Positions 1-9,190 of a stretch of DNA of 64,000 nucleotides are shown piece by piece. Positions within the stretch are counted from its first letter, which is position 1. Each line of letters begins with the position of its first letter. The stretch comes from SIG607 sp045586405 (GTDB lineage Bacteria; Bacillota; Clostridia; Oscillospirales; Acutalibacteraceae), in NCBI GenBank assembly GCA_045586405.1, contig JAZNAG010000104.1, forward strand, positions 1-64,000, in the 5' to 3' direction. The translations under genes were made by a program, and so were the position numbers. The notes below the pieces were generated by a model. The model was given only the letters and a program-made list of their open reading frames with translations. It was not told the DNA's origin and made no database searches.

Positions 1-324
1 GATTCTGCACAGAGAGTTCCCACACCCACAGGTTCAACAACAATCCTTGTTGCAGTTGTTAAAGGCAGCGACGTTACAGTTGAAGGCATCAACGCTGCTA
101 TGAAAGCTGCTGCTAACGATTCATTCGGTTACAACGAGGAGCCGATCGTTTCTTCAGACGTTATCGGTATGCGTTACGGCTCACTCTTCGATGCAACACA
201 GACAATGGTTGCTAAGATCGATGATGACACATATCAGGTACAGGTTGTTTCTTGGTATGACAACGAAAACTCATACACAAGCCAGATGGTAAGAACAATC
301 AAATACTTCGCTGAACTTGCATAA
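1..324 (+). CDS. gap: Glyceraldehyde-3-phosphate dehydrogenase, C-terminal part (cut by window edge)
   Basis: The reading frame is open from base 1 and ends at TAA 322-324, giving 107 residues. It begins inside the family motif SAQRVPTPTGS and continues through the segments GSLFDATQT and WYDNENSYTSQMVRTIKY, which are diagnostic of the GAPDH catalytic domain. It ends in the usual AELA tail. The product catalyses the NAD-dependent oxidation and phosphorylation of glyceraldehyde 3-phosphate in glycolysis. About two thirds of the gene, including the catalytic Cys, lies outside the window. A second complete gap gene lies convergently just downstream and is very similar in protein sequence but clearly diverged at silent positions. 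Confidence 0.95.
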   Translation, partial: DSAQRVPTPTGSTTILVAVVKGSDVTVEGINAAMKAAANDSFGYNEEPIVSSDVIGMRYGSLFDATQTMVAKIDDDTYQVQVVSWYDNENSYTSQMVRTIKYFAELA

Positions 325-345
325 TTTAACTTAGGTTCACAAGTT

Positions 346-376
346 ACACCCTGAGGTATTGCCTCAGGGTGTTTTT
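346..376 (+). terminator. Intrinsic terminator of the partial gap gene
   Basis: An 11-bp perfect stem (346-356 with 362-372) encloses a 5-base loop and is followed by a T run. It lies 22 bases after the gap stop codon. Confidence 0.85.
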
Positions 377-387
377 ATGTCATTATT

Positions 388-417
388 AAAGCCGTGCATT
401 TTGTAATGCACGGCTTT
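388..417 (-). terminator. Hairpin downstream of the complete gap gene
   Basis: A 13-bp perfect stem (388-400 with 405-417) with a TTGT loop lies 16 bases past the stop of the minus-strand gap gene. The T tract is weak on both strands, so it may work with the neighbouring hairpin as a two-way terminator between the convergent genes. Confidence 0.65.
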
Positions 418-432
418 AAGCTTTATTTCATC

Positions 433-1482
433 TTAGAACGGATTGAAAAGTCTGTCGAGAGTTATGGGATTGTAACCAAGTGCGAAATATTTAATTGTAC
501 GAACCATCTGGCTTGTGTAGCTGTTCTCGTTATCGTACCAAGCAACAACCTGTACCTGATAGGTATCGTCGTCGATCTTAGTAACCATAGTCTGAGTAGC
601 ATCGAAGAGAGAACCGTAAGTGATACCGATGATATCAGAAGATACGAGTTCTTCCTCAGTGTAACCGAAGGAAGCGCTGGAAGCAGCCTTCATAGCAGCG
701 TTGATGCCTTCAACAGTTACATCCTTGCCCTTAACAACAGCAACAAGGATAGTGGTAGAACCGGTAGGAACAGGAACACGCTGTGCAGAACCGATGAGTT
801 TGCCGTTGAGTTCAGGAATAACAAGACCGATAGCCTTAGCTGCGCCGGTGCTGTTAGGAACGATGTTGCAAGCAGCGGCACGAGCACGACGAAGGTCACC
901 CTTTCTGTGAGGACCGTCAAGTACCATCTGGTCGCCTGTCCAAGCGTGAACGGTGGTCATGATACCGCTCTGGATAGGAGCATATTTGTTAAGAGTGTCT
1001 GCCATAGGAGCAAGACAGTTGGTGGTGCAGGAAGCCGCAGGGATAATCTTATCATCAGCAGTAAGAGTGTTTTCGTTAACGCTGTAAACAACAGTAGGAA
1101 GATCCTTACCTGCGGGAGCAGAAATAACAACCTTCTTAGCACCTGCATCAATATGAGCCTGAGACTTCTCTTTTGAGCAGTAGAAACCGGTACACTCAAG
1201 AACAACGTCTACACCGATTTCGCCCCAAGGAAGATCAGCAGCATTCTTTTCAGCATAAATTTTGATAGTCTTACCGTCAACAGTGATGCTGTCTTCACCA
1301 GCAACAACGGTATCAGCAAGAGCATATCTACCCTGAGCAGAGTCATACTTCAGAAGATGAGCAAGCATTGCGGGGCTGGTAAGATCGTTGATAGCAACAA
1401 CTTCATAACCCTCAGCGCCAAACATCTGTCTGAAAGCGAGACGGCCGATACGGCCAAAACCATTAATAGCAACTTTAACCAT
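433..1482 (-). CDS. gap: Glyceraldehyde-3-phosphate dehydrogenase, complete
   Basis: This 349-residue protein is a phosphorylating GAPDH. The N-terminal Rossmann motif INGFGRIGR and an Asp after the second strand (AINDLT) indicate NAD use. The catalytic Cys is C152 in SCTTNC, and the C-terminal catalytic domain holds VPVPTGS and WYDNENSYTSQM. The ATG at 1482 follows a strong AGGAGG site. The end is odd: the usual FAELA terminus is missing its Glu and stop, so after YFA the protein carries about 15 extra residues (LGYNPITLDRLFNPF) and stops just before the downstream hairpin. A sigma-A promoter lies upstream. Possession of two gap genes could mean separate glycolytic and gluconeogenic enzymes or dosage; the sequence cannot tell. 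Confidence 0.96.
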   Translation of the reverse strand: MVKVAINGFGRIGRLAFRQMFGAEGYEVVAINDLTSPAMLAHLLKYDSAQGRYALADTVVAGEDSITVDGKTIKIYAEKNAADLPWGEIGVDVVLECTGFYCSKEKSQAHIDAGAKKVVISAPAGKDLPTVVYSVNENTLTADDKIIPAASCTTNCLAPMADTLNKYAPIQSGIMTTVHAWTGDQMVLDGPHRKGDLRRARAAACNIVPNSTGAAKAIGLVIPELNGKLIGSAQRVPVPTGSTTILVAVVKGKDVTVEGINAAMKAASSASFGYTEEELVSSDIIGITYGSLFDATQTMVTKIDDDTYQVQVVAWYDNENSYTSQMVRTIKYFALGYNPITLDRLFNPF

Positions 1483-1524
1483 TGGAAAAACCTCCTAAAA
1501 ATATTACAAGTTTTTGCTTTTATT

Positions 1525-1553
1525 ATTTTATCCTAAAACGCGGTATTTTTCAA
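1525..1553 (-). promoter_or_regulatory. Sigma-A promoter of gap
   Basis: TTGAAA (1548-1553) and TAAAAT (1525-1530) are separated by 17 bp and read on the minus strand. They lie about 45 bases before the gap start. Confidence 0.75.
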
Positions 1554-1640
1554 GACTTTTTTGTTATTTTTTTGTCATTCCTTACATTTTGGAAAATAAT
1601 ACAATAAAACAGCATAATTTACACAAGTTTTTGTAAATTA

Positions 1641-3215
1641 TTATCTAATAGAATTTATTAGGCTTTCGGCACACATAAGTCCGTCTACCGCAGCTGAAAC
1701 AATTCCTCCCGCATATCCTGCACCTTCTCCGCAAGGAAAAAGGCCTTTAATACTAACCGACTGATAATCGACGTCTCTGATTATTCTGACAGGTGATGAG
1801 CTTCGTGTTTCGGGCGCAGAAAGTATAGCATGCTTATCGGCAAAACCCGAAAGCTTATTATCAAGCAGCGGTAACGCATCTTTTAATGCGGTTGTTATAA
1901 AGTCGGGAAAAATATCGTTCATATTTGCAAATACAGTGTCAGGCTTTACCGTAGGCTTAACCTTACCTATCTTGGCGGTTTCACCATAAAGAAATTCCCA
2001 TACAGTAGTAATTGGCACCTTGCCATTACCTATCTTATACGCATTTCGTTCAATATTTTGCTGAAGACGGCAACCCTCAAGAACATCATCACCAGATAAA
2101 TCTTCAGGTGTAACATTTACCAGTAATGCGCTATTGGCATTTTTGCCGTCTCTCTGACTGTTACTCATACCGTTTACCGTAACAGAGTTTTCTTCGCTTG
2201 TAGCGTTAACAACATATCCACCCGGACACATACAAAATGTATAAACCGATCTGCCGGCAGGCAAATGAACAGCAAGCTTATATGGCGCGGCGCCCAAATA
2301 TTCACTGTCAAAAAGTTCACCGTAAAGCGATTTATTTATATCTTCTTGCAGATGTTCAATTCTAACCCCCATAGCAAAAGGCTTTCTTTCCATAGACACT
2401 TTATTGTCATAAAGAAGTTTAAACACATCACGTGCAGAATGTCCGGTAGCTAAAATAACGGCTTTTGTGGATATTTCTTTACCATTTTCAAGTATTACCG
2501 AGTTTAGTTCTCCGTCTTTTAAACCAAGAGCCGTCATTTTTGAATTAAAGAAAATTTCGCCCCCAAGGCTGATAATTTCATTTCTGATATTTTTAACAAT
2601 CTTAACTAAAATATCGGTACCAATATGGGGCTTTGCTTCATAAAGAATATTATCGGGTGCACCAAACTCATTAAAGGTTTCAATAACCGTTGCACAACGT
2701 TTATTTTTAATGCCTGTAGTCAACTTACCGTCAGAGAATGTGCCTGCACCCCCCTCTCCGAACTGTATGTTTGACTGAGTATCCAATTTGCCACCACTAA
2801 AAAATTCTTCAACCTTTTTAACTCTTTGTTCAACACAGTCGCCGCGTTCAAAAACAATAGGTTTTAATCCCGAACGTGCAAGAAGCAGCGCGGCAAACAT
2901 TCCTGCAGGACCAAAGCCTACAACAACAGGTCTGAATTCACATCTAGAGCCCTGCAACCAATTATACTTTTCCTCTTTAAACAAAGAGGCGTTTTTATGC
3001 TTTTTAAGTACAAATTTTTCACATTTATCATTTAACTGTACCTTAAATGAACAGCAAAAACAAATCTGATCTTTCTTTCTGGCATCGATAGATTTTTTAT
3101 GAAGCTTTGCACTTAAAATTTCATTGGATGCAACCCTTAAAACAGGACTGAGAATAGCAGGAATATTATCAAAAGAGGTGTCTATAGGTAAATTTACGTT
3201 ATTTAACAGTATCAT
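1641..3215 (-). CDS. FAD-dependent dehydrogenase, COG2509-like
   Basis: The 524-residue product is a soluble NAD(P)/FAD-dependent oxidoreductase. After about 100 N-terminal residues of a type common to this family it has the FAD-binding motif VVVGFGPAGMFAALLLARSG. It also has an ILATGHSARDV segment typical of the second flavin contact, and a C-terminal PCGEGAGYAGG motif that closes the FAD site. I place the start at the ATG at 3215, preceded by GAGGGG, rather than at an upstream in-frame codon. It overlaps the end of the preceding flavoprotein gene by 17 bp, so the two are probably translationally coupled. The substrate is unknown for this uncharacterised family. It is the last gene of an operon that starts at comM. 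Confidence 0.85.
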   Translation of the reverse strand: MILLNNVNLPIDTSFDNIPAILSPVLRVASNEILSAKLHKKSIDARKKDQICFCCSFKVQLNDKCEKFVLKKHKNASLFKEEKYNWLQGSRCEFRPVVVGFGPAGMFAALLLARSGLKPIVFERGDCVEQRVKKVEEFFSGGKLDTQSNIQFGEGGAGTFSDGKLTTGIKNKRCATVIETFNEFGAPDNILYEAKPHIGTDILVKIVKNIRNEIISLGGEIFFNSKMTALGLKDGELNSVILENGKEISTKAVILATGHSARDVFKLLYDNKVSMERKPFAMGVRIEHLQEDINKSLYGELFDSEYLGAAPYKLAVHLPAGRSVYTFCMCPGGYVVNATSEENSVTVNGMSNSQRDGKNANSALLVNVTPEDLSGDDVLEGCRLQQNIERNAYKIGNGKVPITTVWEFLYGETAKIGKVKPTVKPDTVFANMNDIFPDFITTALKDALPLLDNKLSGFADKHAILSAPETRSSSPVRIIRDVDYQSVSIKGLFPCGEGAGYAGGIVSAAVDGLMCAESLINSIR

Positions 3216-4431
3216 TACATATCCCCTCTGCCGCCGCAGCAGCGCTGGACCAAGCCCACTGAAGATTATAGCCACCACAGTCACCGTCGATATCAAGTAT
3301 TTCGCCTATTGCATAAATACCTTTACACTTAAGCGACTCCATAGTTTGACAATTAAACTCCTCAGTTCTTATTCCGCCTGCCGTTACCTGTGCATTGTCA
3401 AAACCGTTATTTCCGCAAACTTCGATCTCAAAACCAACAATATTATCAGAAAGTACGCTAATCTGTTTATCAGAAATATTGCTAATATTCTCCTGTAAAG
3501 AAACACCTGCAATTTTCAGCAAGATATGGCCAATCATTTTTGGAAAAATTCCCGTAAAAAAGTACTCGGCGTTTCTGTTTGATAACACGCTTTTTCTATT
3601 TACCAGAAGTTCTTTCACCTGAGCATAATTTTTATCGCACATAAGGTTAATTTTAACCTTTGCATCATCAAAAGTTGTAAAGCAACGGGAAATCTGTAAA
3701 ACAGGAGGACCTGAAATACCATATTTAGTAAACAGCAACTCCCCTATTTCACTGCGAAGCTTTTTACCGTTTTTAAAAGCCGAAACCTCACAGTCAAGCT
3801 TTATTCCCGTAAGTGCTTTAATTTTAGTCAAATCGGTTTTAAGCTGCACAAGTGATGGATTTATCTTAGTAGAACTATGGCCTAATTCAGTAAGCAGTTT
3901 GTAAGGCGTATTATAGGAAATAAGTGACTTACCACCTGCAACTGAGCCGACTGCAACTATTACTTTTTTTGCTACATACTGATTACTTTTAGTGGAAATT
4001 TTATACTCATTTCCCACTTTACTGATATCTTCAGTCGCTTCACCGAAAAATGTTTCCACACCCAATTCTTCGACTGTAAGGCGCAACGCATCAACTACTG
4101 CAGAGGCCTGTAAACTGTATGGATACATCTTTCCGTTTTCGCCGTCAATTAAAGGAATGCCAAGACTATCGAAAAACTCTTCAGTAAAATCAGCACCGTA
4201 TTTTTTAAGCGCAAATTCGCAAAATTCTACATTTTCGCCGTGATACGATGAAACCGCAATATAGCGATTAGTTATATTACAGCGTCCGTTACCCGTAGTA
4301 AGCAGTTTTTTGCCTACTCGGTTTTGGGCTTCTATTATTGCAACATTATAATCAGGCTTTTTTCTTTTTATTAAAATAGCTGCGCACAAGCCCGAGGCGC
4401 CGCCGCCAATAATCAAAACATCATATTTCAT
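3199..4431 (-). CDS. NAD(P)/FAD-dependent oxidoreductase, HI0933/BaiN-like
   Basis: This 410-residue flavoprotein opens with the dinucleotide-binding motif VLIIGGGASGLCAAI. It has the family signature KKLLTTGNGRCNITN and ends with YAIGEILDIDGDCGGYNLQWAWSS split across the FAD-binding C-terminus, all characteristic of the HI0933/YhiN/BaiN group. Some members (BaiN) reduce steroid intermediates in gut clostridia, but most have no known substrate, so I do not assign one. The start is set at the ATG at 4431 because the AGGGGG site is 8 bases upstream; a GTG at 4440 would overlap that site. It lies 12 bp after comM and overlaps the next gene. Confidence 0.85.
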   Translation of the reverse strand: MKYDVLIIGGGASGLCAAILIKRKKPDYNVAIIEAQNRVGKKLLTTGNGRCNITNRYIAVSSYHGENVEFCEFALKKYGADFTEEFFDSLGIPLIDGENGKMYPYSLQASAVVDALRLTVEELGVETFFGEATEDISKVGNEYKISTKSNQYVAKKVIVAVGSVAGGKSLISYNTPYKLLTELGHSSTKINPSLVQLKTDLTKIKALTGIKLDCEVSAFKNGKKLRSEIGELLFTKYGISGPPVLQISRCFTTFDDAKVKINLMCDKNYAQVKELLVNRKSVLSNRNAEYFFTGIFPKMIGHILLKIAGVSLQENISNISDKQISVLSDNIVGFEIEVCGNNGFDNAQVTAGGIRTEEFNCQTMESLKCKGIYAIGEILDIDGDCGGYNLQWAWSSAAAAAEGICNDTVK

Positions 4432-4443
4432 ACAGCACACCCC

Positions 4444-5976
4444 CTATTCTTCGTTGCCCCAATATTTTCTGTCAAGGCTTCTGAACTGAATAGCCTGTGC
4501 TATATGTTCAATATGTATTATTTCGTCATTACTAAGGTCGGCAATGGTTCTGGCAACCTTTAGTATTCTGTCATAAGCACGTGCCGACATACCAAGATTA
4601 TCGAATGCACGCTGAAGCACAACCGATGCATCATCACTCATAACACAGTATTTTTTAAGAAGTGCAGGAGTAAGCCGAGCATTACAAGTAATATCGGTAC
4701 CCTTATATCGTTCGTTCTGTATTTTTCTTGCCGCATTTATGCGATCTCTTATAACCGCTGAACTTTCTTCTTGAACCTTTGAGTTCAGTGCATCAAAATC
4801 AACGGGAGGCACTTCAATATGAAGGTCCATACGATCAAGCATAGGACCAGAAATTTTATTAAGATATTTACGCACTGCATTTGGTGAACAGGTGCATTCT
4901 CTGGTAGGATGTCCGAAAAATCCGCAAGGGCAAGGATTCATAGCCGCAACAAGCATTATTGAGCTTGGATATGTAAGACTACCTGAAACACGAGAAATTG
5001 TAACTTTGCCGTCTTCAAGTGGCTGACGAAGTCCTTCCATAGTTGACCGTGAAAATTCAGGCAATTCGTCTAAAAACAGTACACCGTTATGTGCAAGAGA
5101 TATTTCACCTGGACGCGGAACTGTACCGCCACCGGTTAAACCAAATGCAGAAATAGAATGATGTGGCGAACGAAAAGGTCTTTGTTTAATCAATGGTTTT
5201 TTATTATCAAGAACACCTGCTATTGAGTGGATTTTTGTGGTTTCAATGGACTCTTCAAAGGTCATTTCAGGCAAAATAGTAGGTATACGCTTGGCAAGCA
5301 TACTTTTACCGGATCCCGGAGGGCCAATAAACAGCAAATTATGACCGCCGGCTGCTGCAATTTCTACTGCCCGTTTAGCCTGTGACTGACCTCTTACATC
5401 AGCGAAATCTATGGGATATACGTGATTTTCTCTAAAACTTTCATCCGGCTCTTCAGATAGTAGTTTTTTTACATCGTTTAAATGTAAAAGCACATCCCTT
5501 AATGCAGTCGCGCCCAAAACATTCACGCCTGAAATAACCGATGCTTCTTTAGCGTTTTCTTTTGGTAAAAATATATCATGATAATCCTCATCATGTGCAG
5601 TTATAGCCATAGCTAATGCACCTGTTACCGAACGCAAATGACCGTCAAGTGATAGTTCGCCTATAAATACCTTGTTACTTACGTCAACTTTTATTTGTCC
5701 CGAAGCAAGTAAAAGAGCAATAGTTATGGGTAAATCATAATGAGAGCCACCTTTTTTAAGGTCTGCAGGAGCAAGATTAACCGTTATTCTGCCATTTGGA
5801 AAATTAAATCCGCAATTTTTAATAGCCGAACGAACCCTATCCCTTGCTTCTTTAACAGAAGCGTCCGGCAAACCGACAATATCAAAGGAAGGCAAACCTT
5901 TAGAAACATCTGCCTCTACCTCTACAATATATGAGTTCATACCGAAAAGACCAACACTGCTGACTTTTGAAAACAT
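4444..5976 (-). CDS. comM: ComM/YifB-type Mg-chelatase-like AAA+ ATPase
   Basis: The 510-residue product matches the YifB/ComM family in length and order. An N-terminal ChlI-like domain (GLPSFDIVGLPDASVKEARD) is followed by an AAA+ core with Walker A GPPGSGKSML and Walker B LFLDELPEF. A PCPCGFFGHP zinc-like cysteine segment and a C-terminal lid complete it. ComM proteins are hexameric helicases that promote branch migration during natural transformation; whether this strain is competent cannot be seen here. The start is the ATG at 5976 with AGGTGAG 5 bases upstream, in preference to a longer frame. It heads an operon with two flavoprotein genes. Confidence 0.93.
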   Translation of the reverse strand: MFSKVSSVGLFGMNSYIVEVEADVSKGLPSFDIVGLPDASVKEARDRVRSAIKNCGFNFPNGRITVNLAPADLKKGGSHYDLPITIALLLASGQIKVDVSNKVFIGELSLDGHLRSVTGALAMAITAHDEDYHDIFLPKENAKEASVISGVNVLGATALRDVLLHLNDVKKLLSEEPDESFRENHVYPIDFADVRGQSQAKRAVEIAAAGGHNLLFIGPPGSGKSMLAKRIPTILPEMTFEESIETTKIHSIAGVLDNKKPLIKQRPFRSPHHSISAFGLTGGGTVPRPGEISLAHNGVLFLDELPEFSRSTMEGLRQPLEDGKVTISRVSGSLTYPSSIMLVAAMNPCPCGFFGHPTRECTCSPNAVRKYLNKISGPMLDRMDLHIEVPPVDFDALNSKVQEESSAVIRDRINAARKIQNERYKGTDITCNARLTPALLKKYCVMSDDASVVLQRAFDNLGMSARAYDRILKVARTIADLSNDEIIHIEHIAQAIQFRSLDRKYWGNEE

Positions 5977-6006
5977 CTTCTCACCTTTAAAAACTTTATT
6001 GAATTT

Positions 6007-6035
6007 ATTATACAACAACTGTTAAAAAAGAGCAA
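6007..6035 (-). promoter_or_regulatory. Sigma-A promoter of the comM operon
   Basis: TTGCTC (6030-6035) and TATAAT (6007-6012) are spaced by 17 bp on the minus strand, about 30 bases upstream of the comM start. Confidence 0.7.
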
Positions 6036-6071
6036 CAGATTTAATATCAATTAGTTTAACTAAAACTCCTC

Positions 6072-6100
6072 TTGACAAACAAAACCATAAAAACTATAAT
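6072..6100 (+). promoter_or_regulatory. Consensus sigma-A promoter of tRNA-Ser
   Basis: A perfect TTGACA (6072-6077) and a perfect TATAAT (6095-6100) are 17 bp apart, ending 22 bases before the tRNA. Confidence 0.88.
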
Positions 6101-6122
6101 ACTTAATGTTCATATAAAATTT

Positions 6123-6211
6123 GGAGACGTATCGAAGTGGTCATAACGGACATGACTCGAAATCATGATGCCCCTTGAGGGACGTGGGTTCGAATCCCAC
6201 CGTCTCCGCCA
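6123..6211 (+). tRNA. tRNA-Ser (CGA)
   Basis: The acceptor stem GGAGACG pairs with CGTCTCC (6201-6207). The anticodon loop CTCGAAA carries CGA at 6158-6160, the long variable arm is that of a class II tRNA, and the T loop is GTTCGAATC. CCA is encoded at 6209-6211. It reads UCG codons. Confidence 0.96.
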
Positions 6212-6251
6212 AAATCGACAAGTTTCGACAGAAGCTTGTCGATTTTACTTT
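6211..6251 (+). terminator. Terminator of tRNA-Ser
   Basis: A 12-bp perfect stem (6211-6222 with 6235-6246) starts at the last base of the CCA end and is followed by a T-rich run. Confidence 0.85.
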
Positions 6252-6337
6252 TTTTACCTCTTTACTCTTCATGTTTCACTATTCTCTTAAAAGCCGATTT
6301 GGAATAAGCAATAGTATAAATTGTAAGTTTTTGTCGC

Positions 6338-6366
6338 TTGACAACATTCTATATTGACAATATAAT
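6338..6366 (+). promoter_or_regulatory. Sigma-A promoter of the secreted glucosaminidase gene
   Basis: TTGACA (6338-6343) and TATAAT (6361-6366) are separated by 17 bp. The predicted leader is only about 33 nt, so there is no room for a riboswitch. Confidence 0.82.
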
Positions 6367-6405
6367 TGATTATGTACTTTTGTTTTTTGAAAGGAAGAAT
6401 ATTCT

Positions 6406-8349
6406 TTGGTTAATTTAAAAAAAATATGTAGCATTATACTGTCTACTTTGTTACTAAGCTGTTGCATTTTATCGATGCATGCTTCTGCACAAACCACTAC
6501 AAAAAGAGGATTTATAAATACTGCTGACGTTCGTCTTCGTGAAGCTGCAACCACCAAATCACAAGTGATTGATATGCTTTCTTACGTCCCTGTTACTATC
6601 ACTTCAACAACAACTGGACAAGAAGTTTTTACCGGGAATAATATTTGGTATCAAGTTACATATAACGGAGTTTCCGGCTATGTTTACAGTGAATATGTTA
6701 GTCCGATAATGGAAATAAACTATGATGACGATTTTGAAGCAAATCTCAATAATTTCCCCCAAAGTTATCATCCATATCTTCGCGAACTACACGAAAAGTA
6801 CCCAAACTGGAAATTTATAGCACACAATCTTCCCATATCATTTAAAGATGCTGTTGAGACACAGTACTGTGTTTCGTCAGTTTCAGAAACCATCAAATGG
6901 GTAGAATTTAACTATGGTGGCAACGAATGGCGTGATATGCGAGGATATGATGAATCGACTGACAGCTGGGCAACGCGTGAAACTCGTTGGACATATGCTT
7001 CACGCCCTGCTATAGAATATTTTATGGATCCTCGTAATTCACTAAATGAAAATAACATTTTCGTTTTTATGCAACAGTCTTACGATTCTGAATCGCAGAC
7101 TATAGATGCCCTTCGTTCTGTAGTTGCCAATACTTTTCTCGCTTACGGTTATGACAAAAATTCAGATGGAATTGTTGAAGCTGATGCATATCTCGACGAT
7201 ATTATAACTGCTGCATCACAAAGCGGAGTAAGTCCTTTTGTTCTTGCTACAACAATTATTGTAGAGCAAGGTGCAGGCGGCGATACAAATATGGTTTCGG
7301 GCACATACCCCGGATACACCAATTACTATAATTTCTTTAACTTTAAAGCTTATGGCGACACCACTGCAGAAATCACAGCATCTGCGTTAAACTACGCTGT
7401 TAAAGAAGGATGGAATTCACGTGAGGCAGCTATAGTAGGCGGTGCTAAAAAATATTCTGACGGCTATATTAACATTGGACAAGATACTTTTTATTATAAA
7501 GATTTCAATGTTATTAATCAAAGATGGAACCATCAGTATGCAATGGCGCTGTATGATGCTTGGACGAATGCATCATATTTAAAGAAGGGCTGTCTTTTAA
7601 ACCCATCTGCCAGTTTTGTTTTTGAAATACCTGTTTACACAGATATGCCCACAACTGCTTGTAAAAAGCCGGTTTCTAACGGTTGGCGGTTGATTGACGG
7701 ATACTGGTATTATTATTCACAAGGCAACGCTATTGACGGATGGATATATTACAACAATGAATGGTACTATCTCAACCCCAATAATTATAATATAATGGCT
7801 ACCGATTGGGCATATATTAACGACAACTGGTACTTCTTCAACAACAACGGTGTAATGCTTACCGGTTGGCAACAAATAGAAGGCACATGGTATTTCTTTA
7901 AAGAAAACGGTGCAATGCACACCGGCTGGATTGATCTCAATGGTATTTGGTACTACTTAAATGAAAACGGCGCTATGCACACAGGCTGGGTTTACTATCA
8001 AGGCGCATGGTATTATTTAAGCGATAGCGGTTCAATGCACACGGGTTGGATTAAGCTTGACGGCACTTGGTACTATATGAACGAAACCGGTGCTATGTAT
8101 ACAGGTTGGGTTTATTACGGCGATGCTTGGTACTACTTAAATCAGAATGGTGCTATGCATACCGGTTGGATTAAACTTGATAGTACTTGGTACTTTTTAA
8201 ATTCAAGCGGTGCTATGCATAAAGGTTGGATTATGCTCGATGGTGTCTGGTACTATTTAAACGATGACGGTGCTATGCATACAGGTTGGTTGGACCTTGA
8301 CGGTACTCGGTATTATCTGAACGAAAACGGTGCTCTTCGCACAAATTAG
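6406..8349 (+). CDS. Secreted N-acetylglucosaminidase with SH3 domain and choline-binding-type repeats
   Basis: The 647-residue protein has a signal peptide (KK charge, hydrophobic core to about residue 24, ASA then cleavage). A bacterial SH3 domain follows at about 34-100 (DVRLREAATTKSQVI, GVSGYVYSEYV). A glucosaminidase domain of the LytG/GH73 type lies at about 120-410, with YPNWKFIAHNLP, VSPFVLATTIIVEQG (likely catalytic Glu) and GYTNYYNFFNFKAYG. The last 220 residues are about 11 repeats of the GWxxxxGxWYYLNxxGAMHT type, which in pneumococcal and clostridial proteins bind choline or other wall polymers. It should cut glycan strands of peptidoglycan at the cell surface. The start is TTG at 6406 with AAAGGAAG upstream. 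Confidence 0.9.
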   Translation: MVNLKKICSIILSTLLLSCCILSMHASAQTTTKRGFINTADVRLREAATTKSQVIDMLSYVPVTITSTTTGQEVFTGNNIWYQVTYNGVSGYVYSEYVSPIMEINYDDDFEANLNNFPQSYHPYLRELHEKYPNWKFIAHNLPISFKDAVETQYCVSSVSETIKWVEFNYGGNEWRDMRGYDESTDSWATRETRWTYASRPAIEYFMDPRNSLNENNIFVFMQQSYDSESQTIDALRSVVANTFLAYGYDKNSDGIVEADAYLDDIITAASQSGVSPFVLATTIIVEQGAGGDTNMVSGTYPGYTNYYNFFNFKAYGDTTAEITASALNYAVKEGWNSREAAIVGGAKKYSDGYINIGQDTFYYKDFNVINQRWNHQYAMALYDAWTNASYLKKGCLLNPSASFVFEIPVYTDMPTTACKKPVSNGWRLIDGYWYYYSQGNAIDGWIYYNNEWYYLNPNNYNIMATDWAYINDNWYFFNNNGVMLTGWQQIEGTWYFFKENGAMHTGWIDLNGIWYYLNENGAMHTGWVYYQGAWYYLSDSGSMHTGWIKLDGTWYYMNETGAMYTGWVYYGDAWYYLNQNGAMHTGWIKLDSTWYFLNSSGAMHKGWIMLDGVWYYLNDDGAMHTGWLDLDGTRYYLNENGALRTN

Positions 8350-8360
8350 TTATTATTTAC

Positions 8361-8394
8361 AAAAAAGCCAAGAGCTTATGCTCTTGGCTTTTTT
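8361..8394. terminator. Two-way terminator between convergent genes
   Basis: A 14-bp perfect stem (8361-8374 with 8381-8394) has A and T tracts at its two ends, so it can stop transcription from both sides. The stop codon of the minus-strand HAD gene lies inside its T tract. Confidence 0.88.
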
Positions 8395-9190
8395 ATGCTT
8401 TTAAAATTTTGATTATTTCGCCGCAGTCATTCAGGACGATATCGGGCTTGTCTTCGCTTTCGACAAGGATCTTTTCATCGGTTTCTCCGCTCATAACAAG
8501 AATACTTAAAGCACCGCTGTTTATTCCGCTTTTTATATCGGTATAAATTCTGTCGCCTATTACTGCAGTATTTTCTTTAGGAATACCGGTCATTTTCATA
8601 GCCATTTCAGGCATTATGGGTTCCGGTTTACCAATAAGCATAGGTCTTCTTCTTGTGCAATTATAAATCATATCGCAAAAGCTTCCACAGTCAGGCACAC
8701 TACCGAATTCGGTAGGACAAACATAATCAAGATTTGTGGCAATATATTTAATATTTTCTTTTGTAAGAAGGATTTTGCATACGTCGTGAAGTTTTTTAAA
8801 GGTAAGCTCGGTATCATTGCCCATAACTATCATTGTAGTTTCGTCGATGTCCTCAGTTAGATAAAAGCCATCATTTAAAAGTTCTTTTTTAAGAGAATTA
8901 GTGCCGCAAACGTAAATTTTTTCATTACTAAAGTTATTTTTAATAAAGTAAGACGTTGCCTGAGATGAAGTAATAAAATCATCATACTCGGCCTTTATTC
9001 CATGTTTATCAAGTTTTATAATATAATCGGCTACACTTTTCGACGAATTATTAGTCATAAACATATATCTTCCGCCGTTCTCCTTGATTACCGATAAAAG
9101 CTCCTTTGTGAAGTCAAACAAGTTATTGCCAAGATATAACGTTCCGTCCATATCAAAAAGAAACAGTTTCACATTTTTTATTCTGTTCAT
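8393..9190 (-). CDS. HAD-IIA family phosphatase (NagD-like)
   Basis: The 265-residue protein has the HAD nucleophile motif FLFDMDGTLY near residue 13 and motif II in MFMTNNSSKS. The late IGDRIYTDIKSG segment holds the motif IV acidic residues, and the GKPEP motif is typical of NagD/AraL/4-nitrophenylphosphatase enzymes. It should dephosphorylate small phosphometabolites in the cytoplasm; the substrate cannot be predicted. The ATG at 9190 has GGAG seven bases upstream, inside the end of the short-chain dehydrogenase gene. The 38-bp overlap suggests the two genes are translated together. Confidence 0.87.
   Translation of the reverse strand: MNRIKNVKLFLFDMDGTLYLGNNLFDFTKELLSVIKENGGRYMFMTNNSSKSVADYIIKLDKHGIKAEYDDFITSSQATSYFIKNNFSNEKIYVCGTNSLKKELLNDGFYLTEDIDETTMIVMGNDTELTFKKLHDVCKILLTKENIKYIATNLDYVCPTEFGSVPDCGSFCDMIYNCTRRRPMLIGKPEPIMPEMAMKMTGIPKENTAVIGDRIYTDIKSGINSGALSILVMSGETDEKILVESEDKPDIVLNDCGEIIKILKA

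Noticed and set aside
394..1176. Long open frames on the plus strand opposite the complete gap gene
   Set aside because: They mirror GAPDH codons, have no ribosome site and show no known domain; the minus-strand gap gene accounts for the region.
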